From contig JAWQUS010000020.1 in assembly GCA_036365455.1 (NCBI GenBank), forward strand, positions 283,001-347,000: 64,000 nucleotides of DNA, written 5' to 3'. This stretch comes from Macrosoma leucophasiata (taxonomy: Eukaryota; Arthropoda; Insecta; Lepidoptera; Hedylidae). Position 1 is the first letter of the stretch. Each line of letters begins with the position of its first letter. The position numbers were made by a program, and so were the translations under genes. The notes under the pieces were generated by a model. It searched no databases, was not told where the DNA came from, and was given only the letters and a program-made list of their open reading frames with translations. Positions 1 through 12,293 of the stretch are shown piece by piece.

Positions 1-2430
1 GTGATATTCCAGTTCACTTATAAAATAAATACGCAATTGAGATTATTCAATCGTTACGCTAAAGTCACTGGGTTGCTGCTCTCCGCTTTGACGATGTCAT
101 TTCAAACGGCTTTGTCTCGATGCGAATCGTCTCACTGTATCATTGTTTTATTAATTGTTCTATCGGTGCCTTTTTCGTAATGGTGTATTATATAAAGAAA
201 CATTTTCGTAATTATTGTTATCAATTTGAAAATATTTTTACATCATAACTCAACTACACTACTGTTTCATTATCCCTTAGACACGCGACGGGAAACTTGA
301 TTAGGACATTTTCACGGGATCGTAAAATTTAAATTGTACTTTTGTAGGTATGGTGTAGTTACCTCTACAGTACGCTCCTGAAGGCTACAGCTCGAGCTAT
401 ATCAGTACGGTGCGTATATTAAATTGTTTATCCCTATCACATAACTAGAGACCACATGAAAATAACAGAACAGAATTAATTAATATTGATAAGTCTGACA
501 TCCCGAGTTCAACCTTTAGATTAGAGATGATATGTGATTTCAAAAAATGTATGACTCTTTGATTATTGTCACACATAGAGCAACACCAGAGGGGAGTAGT
601 CATATGCAGGCTTTCCCCTCTGTCAAAGTACGAGCCCAAATGGGCCTATACCTATCGCCTAGATGTTTAAATGTGTGCGTGAAATTGTTTCTGTATTTTG
701 TTAAAGTCATAGTGTGAGTTTCGTAGTAATAAACGATTTTTGTAGTGTGCGTGTGTGTCGCACGCATTCTCCCCCCGCAAGGAATGACAGACTGTTTTGC
801 ATCGGTAATAAACGCTATGGCTACTCCCCTCCGGTCCGCCGCGGCCGGTCGCCCGTGTTGCTCTATGCTGTCACAGGGCAAAACAATTTAGGCCTCAGGA
901 GTGGCAACATCTGAATTTTTACCTCTTATTGTGTGTGTAGTGTAGTCTACAGGCAGTTATTTTCTTGGAATGCCTGGTGTGTGTCGACTTACTTATTTAA
1001 AAGGAACCTTTGCTTACCGAGCATTGAGTTCATTATTTCAGCTGAACAACGTCCACTGCCGGACCAAAGATATCTAACAATACCTTTAGTGTTGTGGGTC
1101 ATTAGGGGAGAATATGCCATAATCGCTACGCTTGGCAATACTTTTATCGCGGGATGCATTGAATTCAAAAATATGCAATTTTATAAAATGTATGAAGTCT
1201 CTTATGGTCCGGAACTGATCCGAGTGATTGTGATTTGTTATGGGTATTTATAAGGTGAAGGCTCTTAAATTCAGTTGATATGTGAGTGTTAAGTACACAG
1301 GACTCGTGATGAAAAATATAGCCACTTGCAATATGGCGGGCCGAGTGATGTACGGTGTAATAATTTAATAACTCACATGAATAAAATATTGACTTATTAG
1401 TATGCAAAAAGTAACATTGAATTTATGGAATAAATGAATATCGTTATATAAAATTTACCGACCAAAAACTTAAATGATGAAACAACTAGGTAATAATAAC
1501 ATTATTGATTATGAGAATTATTATTTTATTTAAGTAATAAAATAACATTGAAGACGCTGGCGCGATGATAAAATAGGACAAAAAGTATTTTAATTTGCAT
1601 ATCAAGTAGGTAAGTACGGCTCATTGAGCGATGTAAGTAGTAAAGTCATAACAGTAGATTTTTCTGTAGTGTAAATATATTTTATAATTCCTAATTTAAA
1701 CCTTAACGCATCTCCTAGCTCGTATTCTTCAAAACCGTGAGCAGAAGTATAAAATAAAAAGTGTCCATCAAAACACGGATAAAGAATAGAAAGAAATAAA
1801 ACGGAGCTGCGATAGCATAGAATAAATTTTATAGAATACGCCACACGCAATTAGTTAAACAATAAATTAAAAAAATATAGAATAATCTAGAAAAAAAAAT
1901 TACTTATTAGAAATAAACACTTTTTAAATTATGGATAGTTGATTACATGAAAAGATTTTATTTTTTGAAATTCACTCACAGCAGCTAAATTCAAATCTAG
2001 AAGGGCTGATTCTAGAAACTTTATTTTCAGCGTCAGCTGGATTACTTTCCCAGTTCTCCTACGCTTCTTTATTAGACTAGATGGTACTCCTTACCTCTGA
2101 ACTCTCCTATTGACAATTTACACTCTATCTCTTTAAGCTCTATCACTGGGGCTCTATCACCAGTTAACTTCCTGGTCTCATAATATCCCTCATTACAATG
2201 ACATGTAACAGCCTTTGCCAACATTGGCGAGTGCATCTTGTCGGTAATTTGCAACTCTTCATATGGAGTGCACCACAAATGATTTCCTTAAAACACTCGC
2301 CCGCGCCGCATGCTAATGCAAATGTAACAGTTTAACACATTGTATTGTTTGTCAACGCTTGTTGGTGCGAACTTGGAAACACGTACGTTCCAAGGAAACC
2401 ACACATAGGTATTCTTGTTGGGGTGTAGTT
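1..2430. other. Intergenic, no gene recognised
   Basis: AT-rich DNA without a convincing coding region. Short repeat pieces are visible. One at about 888-910 matches the GGCCTCAGGAGTGGCAAC segment of SINE-A. One at about 1045-1150 matches the CATAATCGCTACGCTTGGC repeat also present at 38360 and 45230. A minus-strand open frame of 68 codons at 2072-2278 (with CHCNEGYYETRKL) resembles nothing I recognise and is probably a transposon relic or chance. Confidence 0.5.
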
Positions 2431-2439
2431 TGGCAATAA

Positions 2440-3135
2440 TTAGAACAATATGTAAACGTTATTTCATAAAATATGGCATACTTACCTTACCCTCGTTATA
2501 CATTTTCGAATGCTGTAAATTCGCACGACTACACCAAAATATGTATTCACTAAATAATAATATAATAAAGCGAAACAATCGTAACTTACATAAACTTAAA
2601 ACTCAATTTTCAAAATTACAGTTTGTCACATCTGGGCCCCATGACATGGTGATTAAAATTTACAATAAAATTCCAAATAGTATTAAAAATATAGACACAG
2701 GAAAAGTTTTCACCTCCCACCTAAAACTTTTTCTTATAAATAAAGCTTATTATGACATACAGGATTTTTTTAATGATAATAAATAATAATAAAATATATG
2801 TATTAAAATGTTATTTTAACTTTATGCAATGTGATAAAATAAATGCAGTAGGAGAGTCAATATTATACTTATATTTAAATGTTAATAAATATTCAAAAAA
2901 CTTTAGGTAGAACTTAATGTAATTAGAGTTCTAAGTTTTGTAAAATGAAAGCATACTAATATAATTTGTAAAGTATCTATATTTAATTATGTAATAAAAA
3001 AGCATTCTTTGTCCTCTTTGTACAAAAAGCAATGCCCTGACGGGGTGTCACAATATTATATTTAAGATCTCAATATACTCTGATGAATGTGCTGTACTAT
3101 TGTGAAAAAGCTATTAAATAAATAAATAAATAAAT
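2440..3135 (+). mobile_element. 5'-truncated LINE 3' end
   Basis: An open frame to 2786 has the look of the C-terminal tail of a jockey/CR1-type reverse transcriptase: an aromatic and basic run, then YNKIPNSIKNIDTGKVF and a Leu-rich end. An AT-rich 3' UTR follows, ending at about 3107-3134 in a run of AAAT units, which fits a LINE 3' tail. No polymerase active site (YxDD) is present, so this is a dead fragment. Confidence 0.7.
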
Positions 3136-3144
3136 ACTCACTCA

Positions 3145-3176
3145 CCTGGCGTGAAGATACATACATACATACATAC
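3145..3176 (+). repeat. LINE-T 3' tail fragment
   Basis: CTGGCGTGAAGATACATAC with further ATAC units is the terminal end of LINE-T (last codons LA-stop, then ATAC repeats). The fuller copies are at 25073-25390 and 36115-36181. Confidence 0.55.
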
Positions 3177-3201
3177 TCACTTTAATACGCATGGTTGCTT
3201 A

Positions 3202-3325
3202 CGGTGAGATTCACAGACCGCACTACGACTTTACATTCAGCGAAGTAAGCTTAGAACTGTCAACTACGACTTTACTGTCAACTTTGCTGAAAGTAAAGTC
3301 GTAGTGCGGTCTGTGAATCTCACCC
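3202..3325. mobile_element. Harbinger/Tourist-like MITE
   Basis: Perfect 32-bp terminal inverted repeats at 3203-3234 and 3293-3324 enclose about 58 bp. The element is flanked by TTA at 3199-3201 and 3326-3328, the 3-bp target duplication typical of Harbinger-type elements. The interior repeats part of the terminal repeat (ACTACGACTTTAC near 3263). No coding capacity. The perfect arms suggest a fairly young insertion. Confidence 0.75.
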
Positions 3326-3409
3326 TTAGCGTTCTACGTTCCACGCAGGGGTCAGTTGTCTCTTAGTTTAAAATTTACCAACCGTGCTACTACTTCACAT
3401 TGATTTAGA

Positions 3410-3450
3410 GCGAGATTCACAGATCGTACTACGACTTTACTGTGTATTGG
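3410..3450. repeat. Solo end of the 3202 MITE family
   Basis: GAGATTCACAGATCGTACTA and the following bases match the terminal repeat of the MITE at 3202-3325 with few changes. No matching right end was found. Confidence 0.5.
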
Positions 3451-3455
3451 AGTCA

Positions 3456-4189
3456 AACTTTCAAAGTTTATTTTATACAATCGCACCTGATTCTGCCACA
3501 ATGAATGGCAGAGTGCGATTACTGTCGAGTAATTACACTTTCTTGGGCGTACATTAACATAATGTGCGCAGATTATATCAGTTCCGCACGTTTTGCCAGT
3601 GTTCATCTTATGTTCATCTTACAAAGGCTTTCGACAGTGAACATAAAATAATTTGCATATATTTGGCAGTCATAAGATTTTTTGGTTTAGAAGCTCAGTG
3701 GACTATTCCTAGGGTTTAGACAAGACCACATTATCTTTTCTATCCACCGCTACATTTAAAGCTATTTCAATGTTTTCGTTTTTTTAGTTAGATTGTAGAT
3801 ATATATTAGGTCTCTGTAGTGGTAAAAATAGTGTCTCAACAAGTCTACAGACTACCAATAGGAGGCGCAATCTTCATGACGTAAAAAATAGCACAGTTTT
3901 AGCAACTTCGAGATTGAGATGAATGACACGCAGCTGAACAATCCCAAAAACGTCGCCTGCGGAAGTTATTATAGTTTCATCGTACAATATTTAAGTATTT
4001 AACATTTCCTCGTAACGTCTGGTGATTATACTGATACAGCTTTACGATGTCGCCCATCGTGCCCTTGACTCGGGAACATTCCGGGTCAAAAAGATAGGCT
4101 GTGGGTTTTTTATGTGATGAAAGTTCATCTTGAACATGCACTTTAAATGTATCGTTAATATGTATAAATGTATCGTTGTTATGAATATT
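3456..4189. other. Intergenic, nothing recognised
   Basis: AT-rich sequence with no supported gene. A minus-strand open frame covering 3352-3606 overlaps the MITE relic and is not credible as a gene. Confidence 0.4.
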
Positions 4190-4256
4190 GATTTTTTATG
4201 TCGTGATAGTGGCAAACAAGCATACAGTTCACATTGATGATAAGTAAATACTGTAT
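4190..4256 (-). repeat. SINE-A 3' end
   Basis: AGTGGCAAACAAGCATACAG and the following CACATTGATG match the reverse complement of the SINE-A 3' end. It is cut off by the SINE-B insertion that follows. Confidence 0.7.
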
Positions 4257-4594
4257 AAAGCGCGCATGGCCCAGCGGCTGGTGTAGATCGGGAGCGATCT
4301 ATTCGGTTAATCGTCACGAGCGCGGTCGGGTGTGTGATGGGTGACCGCTAGTGGCAAATTAAAATGCGCGTTTCCGTGTTTCGTCGGTCCCGGTTGCTAT
4401 CGATAGATAGCAGTCGTTAAACTTTGTCGGAGGTTTGAAAAACATTCGATAACGGGCTGGCCACTAACCTGTATCTTCACCAACCCGCAATGGAGCAGCG
4501 TGGTGGAGTAAGCTCCAGGCCTCCTCCCAAGAAGGGGAGAGACTCGTGCCCAGCAGTGGGACGTATCAAGGGTTGCCATTACTATTATTATATA
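4257..4594 (+). mobile_element. SINE-B, full-length
   Basis: Starts at AGCGCGCATGGCCCAGCGGC, where TGGCCCAGCGG matches the RNA polymerase III A box. It ends in an ATT-rich tail after GGTTGCCATT. A 12-bp target duplication, TAAATACTGTAT, flanks it at 4245-4256 and 4595-4606. Matching copies are at 14199-14567 (minus) and 26569-26931 (plus). Confidence 0.75.
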
Positions 4595-4608
4595 TAAATA
4601 CTGTATGT

Positions 4609-4705
4609 ATGTATCTTCACGCCAAGTCCCTTACGGGGTAGGCAGAGAGTGTGGAGCGCCAGATATCCCGGCCCTGACACTCCTCCCGTGCTTCTTACAC
4701 TCATT
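4609..4705 (-). repeat. LINE-T 3' end
   Basis: On the minus strand this reads as the last codons of a LINE frame (GRDIWRSTLSAYPVRDLA then stop), followed by the ATAC-type tail. It is a short 5'-truncated copy. Confidence 0.6.
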
Positions 4706-6709
4706 ACAGTTAATACTGTTGCCTACAAATATCTACATAAAACCATTGGTGTGCCGGAAACGATGGGGCCACTACACTTTAGCGACAAATAGGTGATGCG
4801 ATGCTGATGAATGCGATCGAACGTCGTCTCACTGGAGCTATTGCGAGTAAAACTGTTTAAAAAGTTACGTGGATTGGCAGCAGCTTCCTGCGATACAACT
4901 ACCGCCCCATACCAAGCGTGGCGTTTGGCTTGTGAGCGTCCTTGGGGAAGGTTTTGTCCAGCAGTGGACGTTTTTCGGTTGGAGTGATGATAAAAACTGT
5001 CGTTCATGATCCCGGGAACAAACCCGACATCTCAGGTCGCAATTATCTAGGCTCGCTAATTATTGGACTGTAACACTATGGTATCGGTATGTAGCGGTGT
5101 TAGGGGTTGCGCAAATGGTGCTTTTGCCGTAATTCGAGATAGTTGTAGTGAAGGAGAACGGGTGCGATGCGCGGGCGGCGGCGGCGACGGCGGTGAGATG
5201 GCGTCACCTTGCGTTTTGTTACATGCGCTGTACATAGATCTTGCTTTTAGGATGGTCGCTCTTCCCTATAATAACGGTAATAGATCTATATGTGACATGG
5301 CGTGAAGATAAGTGCATACATCTATGCCACATCTGGTAATAACGCATCAGTGGTATTACGCTCGAACTTCGGTGCTACGGCTCCCGCCGGTCTAATGTAA
5401 CATTTTGTTTTCATTGTACCCCCTATGTTGTGTTTATTTTTTCCGCAGCAACAGTTTTATGTAACTTTGTGTTAAATAACTAATAATTGTAATAATAAGT
5501 GTAACAATCTGTACGTTCGACATGTCTGAGTGAACTTACCTAATATTTCTCATGTAAGTGATGTTTTGTTAATTCTTAATGTGAAATAAAGATGTTAAAC
5601 CTTATGTACTACTCGTATATATAAATATTATAAAGATTTACGTTATACTACTCGTATCATATAAAATGCCGAAGAGTTTGTTTGAACGCACTCATTCCTA
5701 AAGTAACCCGTCGGTTTTGAAAAATGATGAAGCTGGCCGACTTGACTCTAACAAATAATTGCACTATAAAGCTAAATATTTCACAAACGGATCGTTTCAT
5801 CGAAAAATGTTCTTCCTAAACCCCTAATACTTTTAAAGACTTATGCAACGATACTCCACATTACGGGATGCGTGTTAAAATAAAATTGCGTCCCCACTTT
5901 AGGTGTAGGGAAGGTATATTCATGCCAAATTACAGTTTTCTACTATTAACAGTCTCCGAGCATATCTGCGGACGGACGGATGGAAGGAAGAATAGACTTT
6001 TCTAACGGCTTCCTTTATAACGGGTAGGTATATTTTATTTCTTTATTTAAACTTTCCGTTGCTCACTTATTAAACGACCATTTTTTGCAAAAAACACCTT
6101 TGAAGTGTAAAGAAAAATTATAAATCAACATTAAAAGAATGTCTTTTTAAAAATACATATTCATAAAAATGCCAGTATACTTAAAATATCTTGAGAATTT
6201 CAAGGCTTAAACGCTTTAGTTTTTGTTTTAATTATTAGAATTTATAAAAATCATACATTATAATTAATTAATTGCTTCGCAAAATACATTCATACACTGT
6301 AGTCGTTGCATTGCCTCACAGCGACCCGGTGCGGCCGGCGCGGCGGTGACACACCGCGACGCTGCCCGCTTGTCTGTTGAATGCGGAATACGAAGCTTAT
6401 TCATCAACAGTCGATAAGAGGACCTACGGTAGATGCCAAAGTCAGGAAGCAGGAATTAAACCAGTTTTGGTCCTGCGTCCACTGACGCATGACGACGTAG
6501 CACGTCATGACACAAGACGGCACTTTTCGGCATTCCGAGGCATCCCGCATCATAACCCAGGATCTTGTGGCATGTCTGTTCGAGGCGTCAAGCTTAGCGC
6601 CCGAACGAAGGTAGCCAAACGTGTCCGTGTCACGAAACGTTCCTACGTTTGGGCACTCGTGCTTGCTGAGACTGCCCACCAAACTTCAAACTTTTATTCC
6701 CCAAAGGTG
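4706..6709. other. Intergenic with repeat scraps
   Basis: No gene supported. At about 4905-4995 a plus-strand LINE-Q 3' end is visible (EGFVQQWTFFG-like codons). At about 5298-5325 there is a LINE-T tail. At 5890-6010 lies a repeat with GGACGGACGGATGG units, related to those near 16620 and 54100. Two overlapping opposite-strand frames at 6377-6712 and 6404-6682 lack recognisable domains. Confidence 0.4.
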
Positions 6710-6962
6710 TAAGCAGAGGTAAATGCATGCATTCAAGCAGACATGCAAACGTTCCTCGATTCGCCTGTTAAGTTTTAGCTTATCATTTAACTCCGACGGT
6801 GGCATTGGGAAACTTTTAGAAAATGGGAAAATTCCAATAGCACCGTAGACAAAGGATAAATAGGATAATACACCTTTACCTCTGATAGTCCCCGACCCGG
6901 AGAACCAACCTTGGCGTAGCATTAGTACCCTGCTTCCACTAGACTACTGGCATCAGTAGTAA
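6710..6962 (-). repeat. SINE-C copy
   Basis: Reverse complement of SINE-C: the 3' portion (AAGGTGTAAGCAGAGGTAAA, with ATGCATGCATTCAAGC just after it) comes first on the plus strand, then the central TTCCAATAG segment, and last the degenerate tRNA-like head near 6890-6960. Confidence 0.6.
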
Positions 6963-7483
6963 CTGCGTAGTTAATTCTACTTAGCAAGTATTAAGCAAAT
7001 ATAAATTTTATTCTCTAAAGGCAGAGGTGAATAAAACAGTACGTGATGAATGTACCTTTTTTATTAACGTTGTATAGTGTACAGTCGAGGCACTCTCCGC
7101 TTACCAAATTCAATCAAATAAAGATTTTATTACCATCACACAAGGTGCTCTTGTGGTCACGCGGCCAGTTTCTTGATATTAGCTACTGCGTGTGATGACC
7201 GAGGTTTGCGAGAGCGGTGCTCTGCTCGATGCCCCGCGATGATAACTCGATACGGCGCGCGATTACAAATTATATCATTTTACTTGTGTCGTTTTCTTGT
7301 GTGTCCGCACACGTTTTCACCCATCATACTGCGTCGTTGCGACATTGTGGAAATGAAACCCAAGGACGTGGTCTTACGTGTTTTCTTTAAATTATTCAAG
7401 ATGGCGAGTAAGTTATTAATTGCTTTTGACCTTGGACCGAAGTGAAGCCAGGCGGAGGATCAAAGCAACCAAATTCGGTCCAA
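6963..7483. other. Intergenic; possible untranslated exon
   Basis: Around 7160-7420 the sequence is GC-richer than its surroundings and includes CAAGATGGCGAGTAAGTTAT at about 7397. That could be an ATG in good context directly followed by a GTAAGT splice donor. No downstream exon could be tied to it, so it is only a candidate first exon. Confidence 0.2.
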
Positions 7484-7690
7484 CTGATGGTAGAGGGTCA
7501 GTGACGGAGCTCGCGTGCGTAGGAACTACCGCATTACCTTATCTACTTGCCGCTAAATGGTAGTGTTCAGCATTATTGTGTTCCGTTCTTGTGCTAATGT
7601 AATAATACCTCTAATATAATACTTCCTTAGGCCTCAGGAGTGGCAGCACATCTCCATTGAAATATCTGGTTTCATGTAGATGTTTATAGG
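7484..7690 (+). repeat. SINE-A copy
   Basis: Begins CTGATGGTAGAG, passes through CCGCTAAATGGTAGTGTTCA and TTAGGCCTCAGGAGTGGCAG, and is truncated before the A-rich end. Confidence 0.65.
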
Positions 7691-7805
7691 ATACAGTACG
7701 TATGTGTATGTATGTATCTTCACACCAAGTCCCTTTCTGAGCAGGCAGAGAGTGAGCGCCAGATTTCCGGTTCTGACAAACCGCCCGTACTTCTTCTACA
7801 TTCAT
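7690..7805 (-). repeat. LINE-T 3' end
   Basis: On the minus strand the codons read NVEEVRAVCQNRK, with a frame break before the SAYP-like end, and then GTGAAGATACATAC. This is a decayed LINE-T C-terminus. Confidence 0.6.
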
Positions 7806-8343
7806 CGTTATAATCAGATGAATGATTTTGAATAGATTTCCTGGTTTTATTGTCTACAGATGTAAATCTTATTTATTTATCAAAAATAACAACGTAATAT
7901 AAGTTTGTAATGGACTCAATTTAACATCAAAATAAATTTCAGGATTTAAAAAATAATAAATATGATATCTGGATGTGTCTCTCACACCGGATTACCTCAG
8001 ATGTTGTCGTTTATCACGGAATTGCGTACACTTGCTAAATCAAACTCAAACGTAAACTCATCATTTTGTAATGCGATCACGTAAAATATCGTTTAACATG
8101 TTACTGTTCAGTGCAGTGTGCATGTAATCCAACCAAATACAGAAATTGAGTAAACATTTTGTGTAATTTAAAAATATTTATAGCCCAGAAGTGGAAGTCT
8201 AGAATGACTCAATTAAATTTGTATGACGTACCAATGAGGTTTTTTTATTTTAGAACGTATCAAATCACATCAAGTTTAGATATAGGTACCTATCAGCCAA
8301 CACAGTTCATTCTTATTCAGGATTTTAACATAATTATATTTAA
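7806..8343. other. Intergenic, nothing recognised
   Basis: AT-rich sequence with no gene or recognisable repeat. Confidence 0.4.
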
Positions 8344-8735
8344 CTAGCTGTGCCCGCGACTTCGTCTACGTGAGAAAAAGTATGATTGTTCAGTATCTAC
8401 CCGGACGAAGTCGTGGGCGCAGCTAGTATAAAAGTAGCCTAAGTTACTCCTTATCACATCAGCTATCTGCCAGTGAAAGTCCCGTCAATATCGGTCAAGC
8501 CGTTCCCAAGATTAGCCCCGCCAAACAGACAAACAGACAGACAGACAGACAAAAATTGTTAAAATGTTGTTTTGGTATATGTACCGCGTATACATACATA
8601 TGCGTTTAGTAAAAAGCGGTTATTTTAATATTACAAACAGACACTCCAATTTTATTTATTTGTATGTATATAGATTTATTATGGAAGCTACAATTAAGAC
8701 CTAAAAATTCTGTGAAAATTATAAGCGTCTACATC
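8344..8735 (-). mobile_element. Helitron-1, 3' part
   Basis: In element orientation it ends CAGCTAG followed by host T, with the same subterminal inverted repeat (GACTTCGTC / GACGAAGTC) as the complete copies at 9413-10957 and 42613-44172. The 5' half is missing. The copy abuts the hAT-like terminal repeat at 8743. Confidence 0.55.
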
Positions 8736-8742
8736 ATTGGTT

Positions 8743-11700
8743 CAGTGGTTCCTAACCTTTTCAATATTATTACCCCTATGATCTATATGGAAAACTGATT
8801 TTACCCCGCTCTCAAAATATTTTCAAAATAAATAATACATTTATGCAAATAGAAAAATCCTTTTATTGGACGACAGCTTTACAATTCTAACATATTCATA
8901 CGTATAAACTATGGATTAAAATACTCAGTTACATTTACTAGTACTCCTACCATGAAAAAAAACGAATCCTATCAAAAAACATGTGAATGTTGGCTCAGTG
9001 TGAAGGTTGGTATTGTTTTGCATTCACAAGTTTTTAATGTTAGGTTTTGTTTCTCTTAACTCGCATCTCAAGTCATGTTCCACATTGAGACGATTTCTGG
9101 CCATTGTTTTCAGTGTCACTAAAGTAGAAAATCCACTCTCACATCTGTAGGTGGTGGCAAATGGTATTAGCATTTTTAAAGCTTTGTTTGCTAAACTAGG
9201 ATATTCGGCACGTGTTTTGAGCCAAAATGTGCTGAGATCATAATTCTGAAATTCTACTTTCAAAGTACTATTCTCGCGTAATCCAAGAATTCCTTTTGCC
9301 ACCACGTCTTCGTCTCGAATAATGTCATCATTAGTAGAAAACGGTTTTAATATCCAAGAGTTCGTCTGACGATTATCCAAGTCCGGAAAATACTGCTTCA
9401 GTGATTCTATTATCTATACTTATAATAAAACTGTAGAAGTGTAAATTCTGTACATTAAAAATATTGAAAAAATAATACCAGGGGATGTTATTAGATCGAT
9501 ACCGAACACAAATATGTGATTAGAAATTTTTTTGTCTGTCTGTCTGTCTGTTTGTTCAAGCATCACATAAAAACTACCGGTCCGATTACAATGAAACTTG
9601 GTATGATTATATATTACATTAACCTTTGGCGCACAACACTGGGTACTTTTTATCCCGGAAAAATGTCTATTTGTCTGTGTGTTTGTGCACGCTAATATCT
9701 TTTGATTTGCGGTTTCCATTATATATTGTGGTAAGTTTCACTTAAGATTTAGTGTTTGTTTCATGTGAATCGGTTCAGAAATAAAAAAGTTGTGTCAATT
9801 TAAAGAATCGTATTTTGAGCTATTCTGTATCTTAGTTCTATCTTTTAGGGGGTTCGTGCCTAAAAGGTAAAAACGGACCCTACGGATTACTAATCCACCG
9901 CTGTCTGTCTGTCTGTCCGTCCGTCTGTCTGTCACCAAGCTGTACCTCATAAATAGTGATAGCTAGAAAGCTAACATATTCACAAATTATGTATTTCTGT
10001 TACCGCTTTATAAACAAAATTAAAAATAAGAAAATGAAAATGTTGAGGCGTCCAAGGGGGCATACAATAAAGGTGTTTTTTTTTCGTATATTTTTTGCTC
10101 GATAATAAGTGCAGCAAGTAGACGCTTAAAATTTTCACACAATTTTTAGGTCTCATGTTGTAAATTACCTACCTTCCATAATAAAGATTAATGACACAAT
10201 ATATGTATGTGTTTAACTGTTTCTTTATACTTGCTCTCTTAAAGGTTTTTAAATTGCACCCTCACTATCATGTCCCACTACCTTAAGGTTGACTGGTAGA
10301 GAATGCCCTGCAGCATTAAGTCCGCCTTATGTACTTACTTTGTGCATTAAAGATTAAATAAATAAATAACTCTATACAAATAAATAAAATTGGAGTGTCT
10401 GTTTGTAATATTAAAATAACCGCTTTTTACTAAATGCATATGTGTATACCTAACACGGTATATATACCAAAACAACATTTTTTTACAATTTTTGTCTTTT
10501 TGTCTGTCTGTCTGTCTGTCTGTTTGGCGGGGCTAATTTTGGGAACGGCTTTACCGATTTTGACGGGACTTTCCTTGGCCGATAGCTGATGTGATAAGGA
10601 GTAACTTAGGCTACTTCTATCTCCATACATCCATACATACATACATACCTACATACAAATAAGTAGAATTGGAGTGTATCCGACTTTGACGGGATTTCCA
10701 CGGGTAAGTAGCTGATGTAATAAGGAGTATGTTAGGCTACTTTTATCTCCATACATGTATACATACATACATACCTACATACAAAATTATTAGAATTTGA
10801 GTGTCTCCGATATTGACGGGACTTTTACTGGCAGATAGCTGATGTAATAAGGAGTAACTTAGGCTACTTTTATACTAGCTGCGCCCACGACTTCGTCCGG
10901 GTAGATACTGAACAATCATATTTTTTCTCACGTGGACGAAGTCGCGGGCACAGCTAGTTTCAAATAAATGTTTAATCACAGAAATTTTAAACATGATTTC
11001 GTTAGGTTCAATATTTACCAATTGCTCATTGCACAATTGTGTGAACATCGACACATCACCTGCTTGCACTCTGCGTTTGTAAAGTTCTAATTTACGCACA
11101 AAACCAGCAACTTTATCCTGCGCTGTAATAATATTCGTCATATTTCCTTGCAAGGAGAGATTAAGATCGTTAATTTCACAAAAAAAATCCGCAAGATACG
11201 CCAGCATTCCTAAAAATATTTTATCTTTTATTTTTGAGAAAAACTCAGATTCTTTTTGTGTTCTCTGTTTTTCCAAAAATAATGCTATTTCTTCACGGAG
11301 CTCGTACACCCTGTTCAGATCTTTCCCTCGGGATAACCAACGTACCTACCTCAGTGTGGTACAAAAATAAATAAATTTTCCACCAACTTCATCGCATAAA
11401 ACTTTGAAGATTCTTGAGTTTGTAGCACTGCCACGAATATGGTTCACAATTTCCACTACGTCATTCAACGTGCTTAGCAAATCTGGCGTAGCGGTGTATC
11501 AAACAGTGATAAGGTAAAATTTGAGGAGCAACTTGTTTCGCTTGAAATCCAGAACGAACACCCATCATGGAAGGCGCCCCGTCTGTACAAACACCAACCA
11601 GCTTTGACCAGGCCAGTCCGTTTTCCTCAATAAATAGTTTAAGCGTTTGGAATACGTCTTCTCCACCCGTAGTGGTGGGCAAAGACTTGCAGAACAAGTT

Positions 11701-12293
11701 TCCTCTTTAACATGGTCATCCTTAATATAACGCGTAAATACCGGCAATTGTGAACACGAAGCTACATCCTATCATCATACATTCTTTAATTTCATTAATA
11801 ACGTTTGCCAAAATATCGTTACTCATATCCGAAATGCATTTTGAACTGTTGTATTTGAGAGTGATATTTGTTTAATCTTAGCCACATGTTGTTCGCCAAT
11901 AACGAGTGAAACTGCATCACACAAACAAGGTTTGATAAGATCTTCTCCAATAGTATGCGGTTTTTTATTTGTAGCAATGCGATAAGAAATTTGAAATCAA
12001 GCTTGAAGACAAGACTCGTTTGCCTTTTGCATATTTCCTGTGGAATCCATTCGCGAAGATTTCAGCAGGCTTTCTTCTTCTCTCTTAAAAAAATCTATAT
12101 CTTTACCTACAAACTCCTAGTGAACTTTCTCGAAATGTTCTTTTAATTTACTCGGATTCATGCTCTCTGGATAAAGCACATTATTACATATAACACACTG
12201 AGGCTTTTCTATGTTTCTATCCACAATATTCGTGAATCCCCATTGTAAAAATGCTTCTTTGTATGAGCGCTTTTTTCCGGACGTAGAAGCCAT
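8743..12293 (-). pseudogene. Decayed hAT (BED finger/ZBED-like) transposase
   Basis: Minus-strand remnants run in order. 12117-12293 begins MASTSGKKRSYKEAF and carries a BED zinc finger (CxxC then HxxxxH in CVICNNVLYP...HFEKVH). 11461-11750 contains LVGVCTDGAPSMMGVRSGF, the RNase H-like region of hAT/ZBED proteins. 10958-11330 is a Leu-rich middle part. 9021-9411 is the C-terminal dimerisation region (FWLKTRAEYPSLANKAL, then the SGFSTL segment). Frameshifts and gaps separate the pieces, and a Helitron-like element interrupts the gene at 9413-10957. A hAT-type end, CAGTGGTTCCTAACCTTTTC, lies at 8743; the opposite end was not found. The architecture fits the SCAND3/ZBED5-like hAT group. It is a dead transposon, not a host gene. 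Confidence 0.8.
9413..10957 (+). mobile_element. Helitron-1, apparently complete non-autonomous copy
   Basis: Begins TCTATACTTATAATAAAACT after host A and ends CAGCTAG before host T, the A/T target and TC...CTRR ends expected of a Helitron. An inverted repeat (arms about 10877-10903 and 10933-10957) precedes the CTAG end. Inside are GTCT/GACA tetranucleotide runs (about 9535-9552, 9901-9931, 10501-10521) and three imperfect copies of a roughly 125-bp unit near 10600-10870. There is no Rep/helicase frame. It lies within the hAT transposase relic. Confidence 0.6.

Noticed and set aside
6377..6712. Overlapping plus- and minus-strand genes of about 111 and 92 codons
   Set aside because: Mutually overlapping and featureless, bordered by a SINE-C. 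Not distinguishable from chance.
9535..9552. CRISPR-like short repeats (GACA/GTCT runs here and at 9901, 10501, 13474, 43610)
   Set aside because: Simple tetranucleotide microsatellites within Helitron-1, with no spacers; the genome is also eukaryotic.
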